A stretch of 57,197 bases of DNA from Lachnospiraceae bacterium (GTDB lineage Bacteria > Bacillota > Clostridia > Lachnospirales > Lachnospiraceae), in NCBI GenBank assembly GCA_022792295.1, contig JAAWAR010000127.1, forward strand, positions 1 through 57,197, in the 5' to 3' direction. A program made the translations under genes and the position numbers. The notes under the pieces were generated by a model. The model saw only the letters and a program-made list of their open reading frames with translations, made no database searches and was not told where the DNA came from. Shown piece after piece: positions 19,750 to 27,467 of this stretch (positions within the stretch are counted from its first letter, which is position 1; each line of letters starts with the position of its first letter).

Positions 19750-20724
19750 TCAATAAAGAAGCCGAATGATATTCGTTTTGGTGACAATACTGATCGGCTT
19801 AAGCATCAGGCGCCTCGCTCTTTTGTTATAATAGAAAGCGCCCAGCAAGACCTGATCCTTTAAAAGGCCTCCGTCCGGAAGCAGAAAGAGCCGTTCTGTC
19901 GTCGCTTCCATTCCCGGCATATCGCCCAAAAGAATCGTTTTTTTGTCTCTTGTACGAAGAACCGGCCCGGCATCCGCCTGCCCTATTTCTTCATAGGCGA
20001 TCAAGCGAAGCAGCATCGGGGCAGCCAGCGCATTTTTCAGAAAATTTTTTGCCATTTTTGTCTCCGCCGCCAGATCTGCGTTTCCAAAGGAACCCAGCTT
20101 CTCTAAATCCTTCTCTGTTGCCGGACGCAGCTTTGAGCCCTCCCAGCGGATACGCCTGTTCCCCTCCCCGGGATAAAAGCAGGCCTCGGGAACCTGCATC
20201 ACTCCAAAACGTGTATCCTCCTGTGCCACGTACTTAAGTGCTTTCAGAGGGCGGTATTGATACGTCAGGCAGACCTCACCGTTTTCCAGATCCACATAAC
20301 AGCCTGTGTCAACGTATTCCCTCCTGGCCTCATTGTATTCCACCCAAAATGCCGCCTGGACAAACTCCCGATCCTTTTTTCCGTTTCCGGCCATCATAAG
20401 CTCCGAGAGCTTCCAGATTCCTCCCAGCTCCTCATAGAGGGGGTCCGCCTCATACTCCAGGCTGTCGGTTTGGATCTTTTTTGTCAGATAACTCTTTGAT
20501 TTTTTCACCAAAGCCCAGAGCTTTTCCAACGTATCAATAGCTGTATCATAGTGACTTTCATCCGCATCCTTTTGGAACGCTTCGATCTCAAGCGTCAGAC
20601 GGTTTAACAGCCTTTGAGGGCCCGGAAGGTAATAATCACCGAGCTGCTTCGAGAGCTGCCTGTATGTAGTGAGTACCGTGCCGCCCATAGTCCCCAGCCC
20701 TGCACTCACGAGATCAAAAACCAT
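19750..20724 (-). CDS. C-terminal part of a SWIM-type protein, separated by a -1 frame change
   Basis: This frame encodes 324 residues from an in-frame ATG at 20724, but that ATG has no good ribosome-binding site. The frame stays open and protein-like upstream past 20811 to about 20879 (Lys/Arg/Ala-rich, then KKLKKQLEGLELVEQ), overlapping the SWIM frame. SWIM proteins of this operon type, as I recall them, have such a basic linker followed by an LVxxGLG helix and QLGDYYLPG, all present here. I therefore read it as the C-terminal part of the SWIM gene, reached by a -1 shift or split by an indel. No enzymatic motif is seen. It is part of the MoxR/VWA operon. Confidence 0.7.
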   Translation of the reverse strand: MVFDLVSAGLGTMGGTVLTTYRQLSKQLGDYYLPGPQRLLNRLTLEIEAFQKDADESHYDTAIDTLEKLWALVKKSKSYLTKKIQTDSLEYEADPLYEELGGIWKLSELMMAGNGKKDREFVQAAFWVEYNEARREYVDTGCYVDLENGEVCLTYQYRPLKALKYVAQEDTRFGVMQVPEACFYPGEGNRRIRWEGSKLRPATEKDLEKLGSFGNADLAAETKMAKNFLKNALAAPMLLRLIAYEEIGQADAGPVLRTRDKKTILLGDMPGMEATTERLFLLPDGGLLKDQVLLGAFYYNKRARRLMLKPISIVTKTNIIRLLY

Positions 20725-20810
20725 CTGCTCGACAAGCTCCAGGCCCTCGAGCTGCTTTTTTAGTTTTTTTGCCCTGGCAGCCCTCGCCTGCCTTGAGGCG
20801 GAGGGCTTTT

Positions 20811-21200
20811 TTATGGGTTCGGCTCCCTCTCCTGTCTCTTTGCCTTTCGCGTCTCTCTCGCCTGTTTTTTCTCCCTCTTTTTTACGATGTCCTCCGGGAT
20901 CTCACAGACTGTAAAATTTTTCTGCGCCATGATTTCAAAGAGCAGTGCCAGGCTGTGCTTACACGGAAACTGCCTGCTCGGGCAGGAGCATCGAAAAACG
21001 GGGGAAGCCGGTATCAGAAAATCCGCCGTCGTGGTATAGTTGCTCTTTCCACTCCCCATGCACTCCCCCGAATAAAATGTATCATCCGCAGAACGCTCCC
21101 GTTTCACAAAGCTTCCCTTCTGCGATAATTTGCGGCCGTTCGCGGCCGCTGCCGGGTTAGGCGCAAACGCAAGAATCTGTTGTTCCGTAATCTGCCTCAT
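20811..21200 (-). CDS. SWIM zinc-finger protein, N-terminal part
   Basis: A 129-residue product with a SWIM zinc finger, CSCPSRQFPCKH (CxCx6CxH, about residues 71-82), preceded by ECMGSGKSNY, as in SWIM proteins linked to MoxR/VWA genes. SWIM domains bind zinc and often DNA or proteins. The frame then becomes very basic (KKREKKQARETRKAKRQ) and stops at TAA 20811-20813, while the -1 frame continues as the next ORF. ATG 21200 is chosen because AGGAG lies 8 nt upstream; the longer GTG start at 21209 overlaps that site. It is the first gene of the leftward operon. Confidence 0.82.
   Translation of the reverse strand: MRQITEQQILAFAPNPAAAANGRKLSQKGSFVKRERSADDTFYSGECMGSGKSNYTTTADFLIPASPVFRCSCPSRQFPCKHSLALLFEIMAQKNFTVCEIPEDIVKKREKKQARETRKAKRQEREPNP
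20877..20895 (-). other. Candidate -1 ribosomal frameshift site in the SWIM gene
   Basis: On the minus strand the in-frame heptamer A_AAA_AAG (20877-20883) is identical to the dnaX slippery site. GGAGG (20891-20895) ends 7 nt before it and could act as a stimulatory Shine-Dalgarno-like element. A second A6 run follows at GAG AAA AAA CAG. After a -1 slip the frame is open straight into the 19750-20724 ORF. No strong hairpin lies at the usual 5-9 nt downstream. An assembly or biological indel in an A run is the main alternative. Confidence 0.45.
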
Positions 21201-21321
21201 GCCAATCACTCCTGTCCCTGTCTGCGCCGCTTATGTATCGGCGCCAGTTTTTCGTATAACACATCTTTCCCATACAAACAGAGCAGCCCGACCTTTTCAT
21301 GCCTTGCTGCTTTCTGTATGG

Positions 21322-21483
21322 ATACCCTCAGTGAACAAGGATACACACGCCCCAAATGCCGTATTTTGGCGGCTAGCGGCGTTAACGTCAATCGGCGTAC
21401 GTCCAGTACGCCTCATTCCGTTGCCTTGCCAGCCACCAAAATACGATACTTGGGGCGTGTGCCCCCTTGTCCACTGAGGGTAT
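21322..21483. repeat. 162-bp palindromic intergenic element
   Basis: Two 53-bp arms (21322-21374 and 21431-21483) are inverted copies with 45 of 53 positions matching. All 8 differences but one are transitions, several compatible with G-U pairing. The centre contains a second hairpin, GGCGTAC/GTACGCC around GTCCA. The right arm ends exactly next to the xerD stop codon. It resembles dispersed palindromic intergenic repeats of Clostridia. It may also act as a transcription barrier between xerD and the MoxR operon. Confidence 0.8.
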
Positions 21484-22371
21484 TCATTTTCCCGGCTTCG
21501 CCCCCTGATACGCCTCACGCACCGCATGTTCTCCGATACAGGCTGTGTAGGCCTGCGTTGTCGCCAGGTCGGAATGGCCCAGCATAGTCTGGACCGCTTT
21601 CATGTCGGCTCCGTTAAGCAGCAAGTGGGCGGCAAAGGAATGGCGCAGCGTATGGGGGGTAATGGCGGTCTGAATCCCGGCCCGTTTCCCGTAGTGCTTG
21701 ATAATTTTCCAGAAGCCCTGCCGGCTCATCTCTCCCCCGCTGCAGTTTGTAAACAGCCAGTCTGTCTCCTTTCCTTTTAAAAGAGGACCTCTGGCTTTCT
21801 CCAGGTAACGGGCCATCGCCTCTTTGGCGGCCCTGCCAAAGGGCACCATACGCTCTTTATATCCGTCCTGACAGACAATATAGCCCACACCCATATGAAT
21901 ATCCGAAAGCTTCAAGCTGACCAGTTCGGAAACCCGGATTCCGGTCGCATATAAAAGCTCCAGCATCGCACGGTCACGCAGCTCCTTCGCACTTTCCCCG
22001 GATGCCTCCGATAACAGCCGTTTTACTTCTTCTACAGAAAGAATCACCGGGATTTTTTTCTCGATTTTAGGGGCATGAATGGATTCCGCCGGATCACGCT
22101 TCAGCATGCCTTGTTTAAATTCATAGTTAAAAAATGCCTTTGCCGACGCCAGCATCCGGGAGACGGTCGCCGATGCCTTTCCCTCTTTTTCCAGGTGGAG
22201 AATATAAGAGGTCAGGGCAGTTTTTGTAACCTTTGCCGTCTCTTTGATCCCCAGCTCCTCCAAAAACACAGCCATCTGCAAAAGATCCCTCTGGTAAGAA
22301 GCCTGCGTATTCTCCGATGCTCCCTTTTCTGTTCGTAAGTATTCGGTAAAATTTGCTATTTCTTCTTTCAC
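21484..22371 (-). CDS. xerD: Site-specific tyrosine recombinase XerD
   Basis: A 295-residue tyrosine recombinase that with XerC resolves chromosome dimers at dif. It has an N-terminal SAM-like DNA-binding domain (about 1-85) and a catalytic domain with Arg in TGIRVSEL, HTLRHSFA (His-x-x-Arg), GHSDLATTQAY (His and nucleophilic Tyr). The length is standard. The start is GTG 22371, with only a weak ribosome-binding site. The neighbourhood nudF-spoIIM-xerD is conserved in Firmicutes, so this is the housekeeping recombinase and not a mobile-element integrase. Confidence 0.93.
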   Translation of the reverse strand: MKEEIANFTEYLRTEKGASENTQASYQRDLLQMAVFLEELGIKETAKVTKTALTSYILHLEKEGKASATVSRMLASAKAFFNYEFKQGMLKRDPAESIHAPKIEKKIPVILSVEEVKRLLSEASGESAKELRDRAMLELLYATGIRVSELVSLKLSDIHMGVGYIVCQDGYKERMVPFGRAAKEAMARYLEKARGPLLKGKETDWLFTNCSGGEMSRQGFWKIIKHYGKRAGIQTAITPHTLRHSFAAHLLLNGADMKAVQTMLGHSDLATTQAYTACIGEHAVREAYQGAKPGK

Positions 22372-22552
22372 TGCTGTTCTCTTATCCCCCCATCCAAAGC
22401 ATTTTTGCCTGTAAATCCCCTTTGTTTCTACATTATAGCCCTATTTTTCAATAAAATCAAACATATTTTCCCACTTTTCTTTCATTTTACGAAATTTCCA
22501 TACATATTTCAAAATGCCGAAACAGCCGCAGAAGCAACTACATATCTCATAC

Positions 22553-23095
22553 TCAAAGTGCAAATGCCATCAGCCACGGATTGAAAAAGCTTTCCGCCAC
22601 AGCACCCAAAACAGTCAGGCAAATCAGGGCAAGTGCCGCAGCGGGCTTAAGCTTTTTTTCATGCAGCGGAAGCCACCAGGCCAGCACATAGAGCACCGGC
22701 ACATAAAAGATACAATGCGGAAGGATGAAAATTGCATAGCGAAAGACACCCATAAGCCCGGCATCCATCGTCAAGGCGCACACCGCCACTGCCGATGAAA
22801 ACCCCAAATAGCCAAGAGCCCCCAGAAACAGAAACGGTGCAATCTGTGTCATCGCAAACAAAAAACCCAGAAACAGTTGGGAAAGCCGTTCGGCCGCTAT
22901 CTGGCCAAACAGTTCCGAAAAGCTTTTTCTTTGAAGGGCCGCGGCCGAAATCATGCTTCCCTCCAGATTCAAAAGCTCCCCCTTCATATCGTTATCCATC
23001 AGATTGCAGAATAAGGTACCCAAAGCCGCTCCTGTGAGCAAAAAAAAGGACAGCCAAAACTTCAGGCTGTCCTCTCGGTTTCGAAATCCTTTCAT
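22553..23095 (-). CDS. spoIIM: Stage II sporulation protein M
   Basis: A roughly 180-residue membrane protein of the SpoIIM family, which with SpoIID and SpoIIP drives peptidoglycan remodelling during forespore engulfment. Five or so hydrophobic segments are visible (for example FWLSFFLLTGAALGTLF near the N-terminus and PFLFLGALGYLGF centrally), with a short basic N-terminus. ATG 23095 is chosen because it precedes the first membrane segment and a GGGGTG lies upstream; the frame also opens at TTG 23125 with no visible ribosome-binding site. It lies between nudF and xerD as in other spore-formers, supporting the assignment and indicating sporulation capacity. Confidence 0.85.
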   Translation of the reverse strand: MKGFRNREDSLKFWLSFFLLTGAALGTLFCNLMDNDMKGELLNLEGSMISAAALQRKSFSELFGQIAAERLSQLFLGFLFAMTQIAPFLFLGALGYLGFSSAVAVCALTMDAGLMGVFRYAIFILPHCIFYVPVLYVLAWWLPLHEKKLKPAAALALICLTVLGAVAESFFNPWLMAFAL

Positions 23096-23153
23096 GGCAC
23101 ACACCCCGCATACAGCTTTGTACAACTATATGAACGGAAAGCATGCGGTATTC

Positions 23154-23690
23154 TTAATGAATTCCCTCTCTTTGCGCATAAGCCGTGATCGCCGCCACGG
23201 TTTTCGCATCACAAAGCTTCCCGTCATGGATGAGTGCCAGCAGATCACCGACTTCCCAGGGTTCCACGTCAATGCACTCATCATCGTCAAGATGCTGCCT
23301 GGAGGGAATGAGATTTTTTGCGGTATAAACTCCGATGCGCTCGTTGCAGAATGCGACGGTCGTGTTGATTGTCATCAAATATTCAAGACTGTCTGAGCGG
23401 TACCCCGTCTCCTCCTCCAGTTCTCTGGCCGCACACTCGATCATCGGTTCATCCGGCGCATCGAGCTTACCGGCCGGGATCTCCAGCGTAAAACGGTCCA
23501 GCGCATTCCGGTACTGCCGTACCATCAGAATCTTTCCGTCCTCAAGCACCGGAAGAACCGCCGCAGCCCCATCATGATGAATGAAATCATACACCTTCTG
23601 GACCCCATTTGTAACGACCGTATCGCGATACACTTTCAGGATTGTGCCCTTGTATGCAAGCTCTCTGTTTAAACGTTTTGATTTTTCCAT
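23154..23690 (-). CDS. nudF: ADP-ribose pyrophosphatase, Nudix family
   Basis: A 178-residue Nudix hydrolase. The Nudix box is complete: G of GKLDAPDE, then the REL-EEETG core (AARELEEETGY). The N-terminal YDFIHHDGAAAVLPV and RQYRNALDRFTLEIPAG are typical of ADP-sugar pyrophosphatases, which hydrolyse ADP-ribose to AMP and ribose-5-phosphate. It lies 14 bp after proC and before spoIIM, the usual Firmicute context for nudF. Substrate specificity within ADP-sugars is not certain from sequence. Confidence 0.9.
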   Translation of the reverse strand: MEKSKRLNRELAYKGTILKVYRDTVVTNGVQKVYDFIHHDGAAAVLPVLEDGKILMVRQYRNALDRFTLEIPAGKLDAPDEPMIECAARELEEETGYRSDSLEYLMTINTTVAFCNERIGVYTAKNLIPSRQHLDDDECIDVEPWEVGDLLALIHDGKLCDAKTVAAITAYAQREGIH

Positions 23691-23704
23691 ATATCCGTTC
23701 CCGC

Positions 23705-24502
23705 CTATTTCAGTCTTTTGTTCTTTTCATAGTTGGCATCACATGCCTTGATAATCGCGCTTCTGAAGCCGCCTTCCTCGAGCGCGGCCACGCCCTCGAT
23801 GGTTGTACCGCCCGGTGAACAGACCATGTCCTTTAGTTCTCCCGGATGCTTCCCTGTTTCCAGAACCATTTTGGCACTTCCAAGAACCGCCTGCGCTGCC
23901 ATCCGATACGCCGCCTGTCTGGGAAGCCCGTTCTTAACACAGCCGTCAGCCAGCGCTTCAATAAACATGTACACATAGGCCGGGGAACATCCGCTGGCAC
24001 TCGCAACCACGTCCAAAAGCCGTTCCTCGACCCGCTCCAGCCTGCCGAACGAAGTAAAGAAACGTTCAACCTCCTCCTTTTCCTCCTCGGAAAACAGGCT
24101 CTCATCGAACGAAATCCCCGTCATGCCTTCGCCCACCATAGCAGGGGTATTCGGCATGGCGCGGATTACGCGGACCTCTCCTCCTAGCCCTTCCGTCAGA
24201 TCCGCAATCGTATAGCCCGCGGCAATCGAAAGGATGACCTGCTCCTTTGTCACCGCCGGTTTGATCTCCTCAAACACACGAGGAAGCATCTGCGGCTTGA
24301 TTGCAAGCACCAGGTATTTGACATTCGCTGCACATTCTACATTTGAGGAAACATGGGGAACCCCTGTTTCTCTTGTAATCTTTTCCATCTTTTCCTCATG
24401 GGCAGATGAAAACAGGATCTCCCCTGGCGCACAGGTCTTTAAAAGCCCTTTCATGATTGCACAGCCCATATTTCCCATACCGATAAAACCGAATTTTGCC
24501 AT
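23705..24502 (-). CDS. proC: Pyrroline-5-carboxylate reductase
   Basis: A 265-residue NAD(P)H-dependent enzyme for the last step of proline synthesis. The N-terminal Rossmann motif is FGFIGMGNMGCAI. VILSIAAGYT, RAMPNTPAMVGEG, ASGCSPAYVYMFIEAL and SPGGTTIEGV are ProC signatures. ATG 24502 is preferred because GAAGGAGGAG lies just upstream; the frame opens earlier at 24538 inside the promoter region. It leads a nudF-spoIIM-xerD series. A weak promoter with extended -10 (TGC TATAGT) lies around 24519-24524, partly inside the neighbouring terminator hairpin. Confidence 0.95.
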   Translation of the reverse strand: MAKFGFIGMGNMGCAIMKGLLKTCAPGEILFSSAHEEKMEKITRETGVPHVSSNVECAANVKYLVLAIKPQMLPRVFEEIKPAVTKEQVILSIAAGYTIADLTEGLGGEVRVIRAMPNTPAMVGEGMTGISFDESLFSEEEKEEVERFFTSFGRLERVEERLLDVVASASGCSPAYVYMFIEALADGCVKNGLPRQAAYRMAAQAVLGSAKMVLETGKHPGELKDMVCSPGGTTIEGVAALEEGGFRSAIIKACDANYEKNKRLK

Positions 24503-24537
24503 TTTTTCTCCTCCTTCTCCGTACACTATAGCAGACA

Positions 24538-24580
24538 ATACGGGGGCTGTCCAGAATATTTTTCCGGACAGCCCCCGTAT
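24538..24580 (-). terminator. Strong hairpin after metQ
   Basis: A perfect 15-bp stem (ATACGGGGGCTGTCC, 24538-24552, with 24566-24580) and 13-nt loop starts 3 bp after the metQ stop. The T run is weak on the minus strand (TGTCTGC). It most likely ends the metNIQ operon. Its arm also overlaps the presumed proC -35 region. Confidence 0.75.
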
Positions 24581-24583
24581 CTT

Positions 24584-25399
24584 TTAAGACAGCGGAACTA
24601 CCGCGCCTTCATACTTTTCTTCTATGAATTTCCTGATCTCATCGCCCTTTAACACGTCTACGAGCGCCTTGATCTTTTCGTCGTTCTCATGCCCCTTTTG
24701 TACGGCTACGATATTTCCGTAGGTCGTCGCGCCGATGGAATTTGCATCCTCGATCGCCAGTGCATCTGCCACTTTAAGGCCCGCTCCGATCGCATAGTTG
24801 CCGTTGATGACCGCAATATCCACATCCGGAAGGGAACGCGGAAGCTGTGCTGCCTCCATCTCGACGATCTCAATATTCTTCGGGTTCTCTGCCACATCGA
24901 GCTTTGTCGCATTAATCCCGGCCCCTTCCTTTAAGGTGATCACGCCCTGCGCCTCCAAAAGCAGGAGTGCACGTGCCTCATTGGTGGCATCGTTGGGAAC
25001 CGCCACCTGCGCGCCGTCCGAAAGCGCATCAAGCGAAGCCGTTTTTCCGGCATAGATTCCAAACGGTTCGTAGTGAATCATCCCCGCAGATGCCAGCTCC
25101 ATCTTACGCTCCTCGTTAAACTGATCCAGATATGGCTGATGCTGAAAATAGTTGGCATCCAGATCGCCCGCGTCAAGGGCCACGTTCGGCTGCACATAGT
25201 CGTTATATTCCTTAATCTCCAGCGTATAGCCCTGTTTTTCCAGAAGCGCCTTGGCCTCATTTAAAATCTCCGCATGCGGCGAGGGACTCGCACCCACAAT
25301 GATCTTTTTATCTGCCTCGTTCGAGGCTTTGGAGCCGCAGCCCGCAAGCACGGCCGCGGCAAGCGTTGCCGCAAGGATTGCACATATTCTTTTTTTCAT
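24584..25399 (-). CDS. metQ: Methionine ABC transporter substrate-binding lipoprotein
   Basis: A 271-residue NlpA/MetQ family lipoprotein that binds methionine outside the membrane. The signal peptide has a lipobox LAGC with Cys21 as the lipidation site. The mature part shows VGASPSPHAEIL, YFQHQPYLDQFN and INGNYAIGAGL, typical of MetQ. GGAGAAAAAGG precedes ATG 25399. It is the last gene of metN-metI-metQ, 105 bp after metI, and is followed by a strong terminator hairpin. Confidence 0.95.
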   Translation of the reverse strand: MKKRICAILAATLAAAVLAGCGSKASNEADKKIIVGASPSPHAEILNEAKALLEKQGYTLEIKEYNDYVQPNVALDAGDLDANYFQHQPYLDQFNEERKMELASAGMIHYEPFGIYAGKTASLDALSDGAQVAVPNDATNEARALLLLEAQGVITLKEGAGINATKLDVAENPKNIEIVEMEAAQLPRSLPDVDIAVINGNYAIGAGLKVADALAIEDANSIGATTYGNIVAVQKGHENDEKIKALVDVLKGDEIRKFIEEKYEGAVVPLS

Positions 25400-25504
25400 A
25401 GTCCTTTTTCTCCTTTCGGAATTTCCCTTTTTATTTATGTAAACCTTTCTTCCGTGCTGCCCGCGCGCTAGACAGCCTTTAGAAAGGCCGACATATCCCG
25501 TTTT

Positions 25505-26164
25505 TTACCGCTGTCTTCGATCCACTTTTTTCACCAGCCACATCCCGAGAGACTGGATACACTGCACCACGATCACCAGAAGCGCGACGGCGATCCACAT
25601 GATGCCGACCTGGTTCCGATAATAGCCGTAGTTAATCGCCACTGCCCCGAGCCCGCCGGCGCCTACAAAGCCGGCCATGGCCGAATAGCCGAGAATCGTC
25701 GTCACCGCAATCGCCGCATTCACAAGCAGCGACGGCTTTGCTTCCGGAATCAGTACCTTCCAGATAATCTGCCATGTTGAGGCGCCCATAGACTTTGCCG
25801 CCTCAATGATTCCGGCATCCACTTCTTTTAAAGACGCTTCCACGATCCGCGCCACATAGGGTGCGGATGCCAGCGTAAGCGGTACGATGATCGCCCTCGT
25901 TCCGACGGTCGTCCCCACGATCTTTCTTGTGAAGGGCAGAATCGCCACCAGAAGAATCAAAAAGGGAACCGAACGAAACAGGTTGATCCATACACCGAGA
26001 ATTTCCTGCGCTTTAGGCCGCGGGCTTATCCCGCCGGACGCCCACACGACTAAAAGAATCCCCAGGGGGAGTCCCAGAACATAAGCCACAAAGGAAGATA
26101 CAAATGTCATCACCAGACTATTTCCAAGCTCCTCCGCAAACATAGCCGCCAAATCAAAGGTCAT
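25505..26164 (-). CDS. metI: Methionine ABC transporter permease
   Basis: A 219-residue inner-membrane permease with about five hydrophobic segments and the ABC-importer EAA loop (EAAKSMGASTWQIIWKVLIPEA). It forms the membrane channel with MetN and MetQ. Its ATG overlaps the end of metN by 11 bp, so the two are translationally coupled. Confidence 0.95.
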   Translation of the reverse strand: MTFDLAAMFAEELGNSLVMTFVSSFVAYVLGLPLGILLVVWASGGISPRPKAQEILGVWINLFRSVPFLILLVAILPFTRKIVGTTVGTRAIIVPLTLASAPYVARIVEASLKEVDAGIIEAAKSMGASTWQIIWKVLIPEAKPSLLVNAAIAVTTILGYSAMAGFVGAGGLGAVAINYGYYRNQVGIMWIAVALLVIVVQCIQSLGMWLVKKVDRRQR

Positions 26165-27173
26165 CTTTTCCTACCTCCTCACACGGTACCTCGGCCCGTT
26201 TCAGATAATGCAGCACCCGCTCTATATCCGCCTCGTTATCCGGCAGCTCCACGATCATCTGTCCGGCAGCCGTCCCTTTTATATCACGGGTAGCCGCATA
26301 CATAATATTGACCGGAACCTTGCAGGCCAGGATCACATTAGAGATCACGGGCTCATTAGAGGCCAGTCCGTCAAACGTAATGCGGAACAGGCGCCCCCTG
26401 CCGAATTCCACTTTCTCGGCTGCATCTCCCAAGATCAGCTGCCGGCCAATCTTTGAAGCCGGCCCGGCAAAAATTTTCGCGACACTTCCGATCTCTGCGA
26501 TCCGGCTCTTATCAATGATTGCAACCCTGTCACAGATTGCCTCGATCACCGCCATCTCATGCGTAATGATGATAACTGTAATGCCCAGCTTCTGGTTGAT
26601 CTCCTTTAAAAGCTGCAAAATAGATTTTGTCGTATTCGGATCAAGGGCGCTGGTTGCCTCGTCACATAAAAGCACTTTCGGGTTCGTTGCCATGGCCCTG
26701 GCGATCGCCACTCTCTGCTTCTGCCCGCCGGACAGCTGCGACGGATAAGCCTTTTCCCTGTCGGAGAGCCCTACAAGCTTCAAGAGTTCCCGGGCACGAT
26801 CCATCGCCTCTTTTTTTTGTATCCCCGCAATTTCTAGCGGAAAACAGACATTCCCCAATATGGTTCTCTGCGCCAGCAGATTAAACTGCTGAAAAATCAT
26901 TCCCATGGACTGCCGTGTCCTTCTTAACTCGGCGTCCTTCATTCCCGAGAGCGGCTTTCCGTCATGGTAAACTTCCCCCTCAGTCGGAACTTCCAAAAAG
27001 TTCATACACCGCACCAGCGTACTTTTCCCTGCTCCTGACAAGCCGATGATTCCGAAAATCTCTCCAGGCATAATCTCCAGATTGATCTCCTCAAGCGCCC
27101 GGACACGTCCCTGACTTCCCGTAAATTCCTTTCCCAGCCCCTCCAGCCGGATAACCGGTTTGTTTTCTTCCAT
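26154..27173 (-). CDS. metN: Methionine ABC transporter ATP-binding protein
   Basis: A 339-residue ATPase. Walker A is GLSGAGKST (about 43-51), the signature LSGGQKQRVAIARA and Walker B VLLCDEATSALD. The C-terminal ACT-like NIL domain (about 265-335) is present, as expected for MetN, which lets cytoplasmic methionine inhibit transport. ATG 27173 follows a GGGAGAAAG site. Expression is probably controlled by the upstream leader: promoter 27468-27496, leader ORF 27288-27416, terminator 27211-27250. Confidence 0.95.
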   Translation of the reverse strand: MEENKPVIRLEGLGKEFTGSQGRVRALEEINLEIMPGEIFGIIGLSGAGKSTLVRCMNFLEVPTEGEVYHDGKPLSGMKDAELRRTRQSMGMIFQQFNLLAQRTILGNVCFPLEIAGIQKKEAMDRARELLKLVGLSDREKAYPSQLSGGQKQRVAIARAMATNPKVLLCDEATSALDPNTTKSILQLLKEINQKLGITVIIITHEMAVIEAICDRVAIIDKSRIAEIGSVAKIFAGPASKIGRQLILGDAAEKVEFGRGRLFRITFDGLASNEPVISNVILACKVPVNIMYAATRDIKGTAAGQMIVELPDNEADIERVLHYLKRAEVPCEEVGKDDL

Positions 27174-27210
27174 ACGGACTTTCTCCCTTTTTCAAATTAT
27201 TTCCTGTAAG

Positions 27211-27250
27211 ATAAAAAGAGGAACAGGTCTATACAGACCGTGTTCCTCTT
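27211..27250 (-). terminator. Intrinsic terminator in the metNIQ leader (candidate attenuator)
   Basis: AAGAGGAACA and TGTTCCTCTT form a 10-bp stem, extended by GGTCT/AGACC with one bulge, followed on the minus strand by TTTTTAT. It lies between the leader ORF stop and metN, 38 bp upstream of the metN ATG, so it must be bypassed for metNIQ expression from the upstream promoter. Confidence 0.85.
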
Positions 27251-27287
27251 ATCTTCTCACTCTCATCCTTGATACATGCGGAGAACG

Positions 27288-27416
27288 CTATTCTTTACAC
27301 AATCCATACCATGATTTCCGTAATCTGATTTTTTCCATGCCAAAAGCCATGCCGCACATGCACATGCCGCACATCAGACCCGTCCTATTCATCTGGAATG
27401 AATTTGTCCTTATCAT
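27288..27416 (-). CDS. Methionine-rich leader peptide upstream of metNIQ
   Basis: A 42-codon ORF with a strong Shine-Dalgarno (AGGAGG, 7 nt before ATG 27416). It encodes seven Met, at residues 1, 9, 15, 18, 20, 23 and 27, five of them within 13 residues (MCGMCMCGMAFGM), and several Cys. The C-terminal part is basic and ends KE. It lies between a good promoter (27468-27496) and an intrinsic terminator (27211-27250) ahead of the methionine transporter. This layout is that of a ribosome-mediated attenuator, in which stalling at Met codons would prevent terminator formation. No matching antiterminator helix was found by eye. A stable small Met/Cys-rich protein is the alternative. Confidence 0.6.
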   Translation of the reverse strand: MIRTNSFQMNRTGLMCGMCMCGMAFGMEKIRLRKSWYGLCKE

Positions 27417-27467
27417 CGCTGCTCCTCCTGGACCCTTTCTGCAGGCCCCAGTTTTAATTTACATCAG

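Noticed and set aside
20785-20811. GC-rich hairpin (GCCCT-CGCCT/AGGCG-AGGGC) as stimulator of the SWIM frameshift
   Set aside because: It lies about 70 nt downstream of the heptamer, far beyond the usual 5-9 nt, and follows the zero-frame stop.
27174-27467. SAM riboswitch or T-box in the metNIQ leader
   Set aside because: No S-box core elements and no T-box sequence could be found on the minus strand; the leader instead holds a Met-rich ORF and a terminator.
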